This document shows, one piece after another, positions 61,403 through 64,000 of a stretch of 64,000 bases of DNA (the stretch's first letter is position 1; each line of letters begins with the position of its first letter). The notes below the pieces were generated by a model. That model was not told the origin of the DNA. It saw only the letters and a program-made list of their open reading frames with translations, and ran no database searches. The DNA comes from Chaenocephalus aceratus (taxonomy: Eukaryota; Chordata; Actinopteri; Perciformes; Channichthyidae). A program made the translations under genes and the position numbers. The stretch spans positions 23,714,441 through 23,778,440 of the forward strand of contig CM043798.1 in the NCBI GenBank assembly GCA_023974075.1. Direction: 5' to 3'.

Positions 61403-63119
61403 ACAATATCGTATATTAACCACCAAGGGGGTTTGCGTTCTCTCCAGTTACACACACTGGCGCGCAAACTTATCCTATGGAGCGGTAGATGCAGTGGCGT
61501 TTCTATATGTACAAAAGTGGTGGGGCACAAAAAACTCAGATGTCTATATATAAGCTTCTGAGTGCAGAGAGGTTCATGGCTGGTGAGGCACTGGCACTGA
61601 CTCTTCAGGTTTACAAATATATTAAATCAAAATATAATATTATTTTCAAAAGCTTTTTTTGTCTGATGCTTCAATTACTTTTAAACAGACAGTTCAACAG
61701 AAGGATACCCAAAACATGTAATTGTATCATTTAAATATTGAATTGTTCTCTCTTAGTAAGATCCCATTTTCAATAACATTGCAGTCTCACCTTGACTTGA
61801 AGATGAAGTCCATTTGCCTATCCCTCTGGACAAACATCTCTATTACTTTTTTGTAAAAGTCCTCCTTATCTTCTTGTAGTTTCAAAAGTCTATCATAAAT
61901 CTAATCTAATCAATAGATTTTTGATTCGAAAATGATAAAAGTAGAGTAGACATGTGGATATTATCCGGCTGAACAAAACGTGCATTTATCTAACAGCTAC
62001 GTTTCCCACAGATCTTACTTTGAGCTATTTTCTAAAATCTTATGGAGAAATCTCGTTGCTTTTTTGTGGAGGGAAGCCATGCGCAGCTTACTTCCTGGTT
62101 TTAGGACGCCTCACTGCAGCTCTCTCTCCTCCTCTTCACACACCACACTTTTCGCGGCACACGTACTTACAGCCAATCAGCTCTGAGTGATGTGAGATGA
62201 CGTATGGTGGGGATGGCAGCACTTTGCCCCTATGGTCATTATTTTTTTGCCACACACATTAAATAGGAAAATACTCTGAGCATGCGCAGTGTAGTTTTTA
62301 CAGTCTCCATTGACTTAGACAGAGAGAGGGAGGGGCAGGATCAGGGTTTGTCCCACATGGCTCTCAACAGCTCAATAGGCACACACTGTAGATCCTAATT
62401 AGAAGAACATAGACTAAAACAGCAATGAGACGAATCAGATGATTAAACATGATCTTACAATATATTTTATATATTTTTTAATTTATTTTTTGCATTTTGT
62501 TGTAATCATTATTTTAATACTTTCTGCTGACACTAGGTGGGGCTGTGCCCCACCTGCCCCTAATGACCAGTCGCCACTGGGTAGATGTCTCCTCTCTCTG
62601 AGAGCGACGCACGTACCGGGAGTGATGAACCTCGGGGCAGATCTGCTGTCCAGAGGTGCACCACTTTATGCAGACTGGACTCTACATCCAAGGATTGTGA
62701 GCCAGTTGTGGATGCATTATGGCAGAGCCGCGGTGGATCTGTTCGCATCAAAAGACAACGCTCAGTGTCGGCTGGTCTTTTCGATGCGTGATCTAAATGC
62801 ACCGTTAGGCGTGGATGCACTCGCGCACGATTGGCCCCCGGGCCTTCTGTACGCATTACCACCCCTGGCTCTAATACCTCCAACTCTGGCCAGAGTGAGA
62901 GAGCAACGCCACACACTTATTCTGATAGCTCCACACTGGCCAGCTATGTACTGGCTAGCGGAGATATATCAGCTGCTGTGCGGGCAGCCTTGGCAGCTCC
63001 CACTACGCAGGGACATACTGTCCCAAGCGAGGGGGGCGATCTTTCAACCATACCCAGAGTGCTTGGCTCTATGGGCCTGGCCCGTGAGCGGTACCATGAT
63101 CGGGGGTGCTCTGTCATAA
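61403..63119 (+). pseudogene. DIRS RNase H remnant, copy 2, split by a hAT
   Basis: 61403-61491 and, after the hAT, 62580-63119 together cover the C-terminal part of the RNase H region (RATHVPGVMNLGADLLSRGA, then DWTLHPRIVSQLW and HWPAMYWLAEIYQLL). The frame after the hAT stays open to 63119, longer than in copy 1. The upstream catalytic part is deleted. Confidence 0.78.
61492..62579. mobile_element. Non-autonomous hAT, 1088 bp, in DIRS copy 2
   Basis: Begins CAGTGGCGTTTCTATATG and ends GACCAGTCGCCACTG. The perfect 8-bp duplication is GGTAGATG (61484-61491 and 62580-62587). The interior about 61890-62115 is homologous to about 60555-60775 in the neighbouring 1118-bp element, although the ends belong to a different subfamily. 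Confidence 0.94.
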
Positions 63120-63430
63120 TGACCAAGCCCCCTGTGTCCTGGGCTATCCCTTACAAGGGCAAGCCTATTACTAAGCAACGGCTCTCCCACTGTTGTGTGG
63201 AGGCAATTGCTGTGGGGCCCGTACAATTCAGAGCTCGCAGGCACCCTCGGGTTCGCGAGTTTTCTCTTGACTCAGGGTCTGGCGGCATCCTGGGCTCTGT
63301 TCAGGATGTCTCCCTTTCAAGACATTGGTGCAAGCGGCGAGCTGTTACTCGCTGCTCACTTGTGTCCGCCTTTTAACAGTCTGGGCGTTCTACTCCCAGG
63401 TTTACTCAAGCAGTGCTGGGCACCTGGTTG
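63120..63430 (+). pseudogene. DIRS tyrosine recombinase remnant, copy 2
   Basis: PYKGKPITKQRLSHCCVEAI marks where homology to the copy-1 recombinase resumes after a ~700-bp deletion relative to it. Frames then change repeatedly, and the H-x-x-R and tyrosine motifs are not in one frame. Not functional. Confidence 0.8.
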
Positions 63431-63510
63431 AGTCGGAGTCCTTCCTGTTAAAATTCTGATCGGTTGGCGATTTTCGAGATAAGCTCGTCTGGCAATACGG
63501 GAGCTACAAT

Positions 63511-63608
63511 ATCCCATAGTGAGACATCGAACGGAGTGTTATGAATGAGAACTATAGGTTACTTACGTAACCCCAGTACTCAGAGTAACATGAAGTGAGA
63601 TGTCTCAC
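63511..63608 (+). repeat. DIRS internal complementary region, copy 2
   Basis: GTTATGAATGAGAACTATAG joins complements of both outer ends, as in copy 1. Confidence 0.92.
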
Positions 63609-63629
63609 CAGACGGCCCTCTTTGCTATG

Positions 63630-63850
63630 GTGAAGCGAGAAGAGGTGCTTATTTTGAATGACGCATGCGTTGTGGCGCAAGCTACTTATAGGGGGTGATT
63701 TCCTCTGACGCTGACGTCAAGATCACCAGCCAATCAGGATTGGCGTAATGAGATTGATGCTTCTGTTTGCTCCGCGATGAGGTGCATCCCATAGTGAGAC
63801 ATCTCACTTCATGTTACTCTGAGAACTGGGGTTACGTAAGTAACCTATAG
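63630..63850 (+). repeat. DIRS copy 2 right inverted terminal repeat
   Basis: Starts GTGAAGCGAGAAGAGGTG and ends GTAACCTATAG. The same length as the copy 1 right end. Confidence 0.93.
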
Positions 63851-64000
63851 ATTTCTTCATTACGTTGACAGATTTTTTTGCTGCAAATTACTACTGCATC
63901 ACTTACAGGAAACCTGTGATTTATATGATTTCCATAACACAGGCACGTTGACATGCATATTAAAATAAGTTGGCATTGATGGAACCTTGAACTGCAGCAG

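Larger units (their letters stand above)
59735..63850 (+). mobile_element. DIRS-type YR retrotransposon, copy 2 (gag/RT-deleted)
   Basis: Same family and orientation as 22483-27801, with the left terminus (59735-59927), internal complementary region and right terminus all present. The leader region jumps at about 61391 straight to RNase H sequence, so gag and reverse transcriptase are deleted. The recombinase core is also mostly deleted. Two hAT elements are inserted. This copy cannot be autonomous but keeps every terminal signal. Confidence 0.92.

Overview
The window reads as nuclear DNA of a ray-finned fish, probably a percomorph-like teleost. The evidence is long CA/TG microsatellites, a Rex3 LINE, a fish SINE/L2-type tail, DIRS-type tyrosine-recombinase retrotransposons, a Gmr1-like Ty3/gypsy element and many short hAT elements. 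Only one host gene is recognisable: the last coding exon of KCTD16 (about 2059-2521, + strand), the GABA-B receptor auxiliary subunit. It carries an apparent one-base deletion. The earlier exons lie left of the window, so 1-2058 is probably intron. Almost everything after it is intergenic sequence and transposable elements.

Layout. 2.5-11 kb: AT-rich non-coding DNA with simple repeats. 11.1-13.5 kb: a 5'-truncated Rex3 LINE on the minus strand. 13.6-13.9 kb: a short hAT element. 15.6-17.2 kb: a solo LTR (minus strand) interrupted by a 934-bp hAT element. 20.7-22.1 kb: another hAT element. 22.5-27.8 kb: a DIRS element with inverted termini and an internal complementary region; it keeps gag and the recombinase but has lost most of the reverse transcriptase. 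27.8-32.8 kb: non-coding. 32.8-33.8 kb: a hAT element.

34.0-56.3 kb is a large nest bounded by inverted ends that share about 20 bp, are followed by CTATAGAAT-like arrays and are flanked by AT. Inside it are a broken BEL/Pao-like gag (36.2-38.5 kb) split by a 1118-bp hAT element, and a 13.8-kb unit (39639-53429) with near-identical ~150-bp inverted termini, 174-bp subterminal tandem repeats and a perfect 9-bp target duplication, which looks Mutator-like. Into the left array of that unit went a young Gmr1-type element (39925-46174), in which integrase lies upstream of reverse transcriptase. Into its right array went a two-gene PIF/Harbinger element (48173-52982). Right of the unit is a LINE reverse transcriptase scrap that runs into a 22-bp minisatellite.

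57.5-58.5 kb holds a hAT element that is an inverted relative of the one at 20.7 kb. 59.7-63.85 kb holds a second DIRS copy with gag and reverse transcriptase deleted and two hAT elements inserted; one of these is the 1118-bp twin of the 36.5-kb element in the opposite orientation.

The elements are nested parasites rather than a cooperating set. Many can be dated relative to each other because their target duplications are intact. Several coding frames (KCTD16, Gmr1 gag and integrase, the Harbinger Myb gene) are broken by what look like single missing bases in homopolymers, so assembly error has to be considered before calling them dead.
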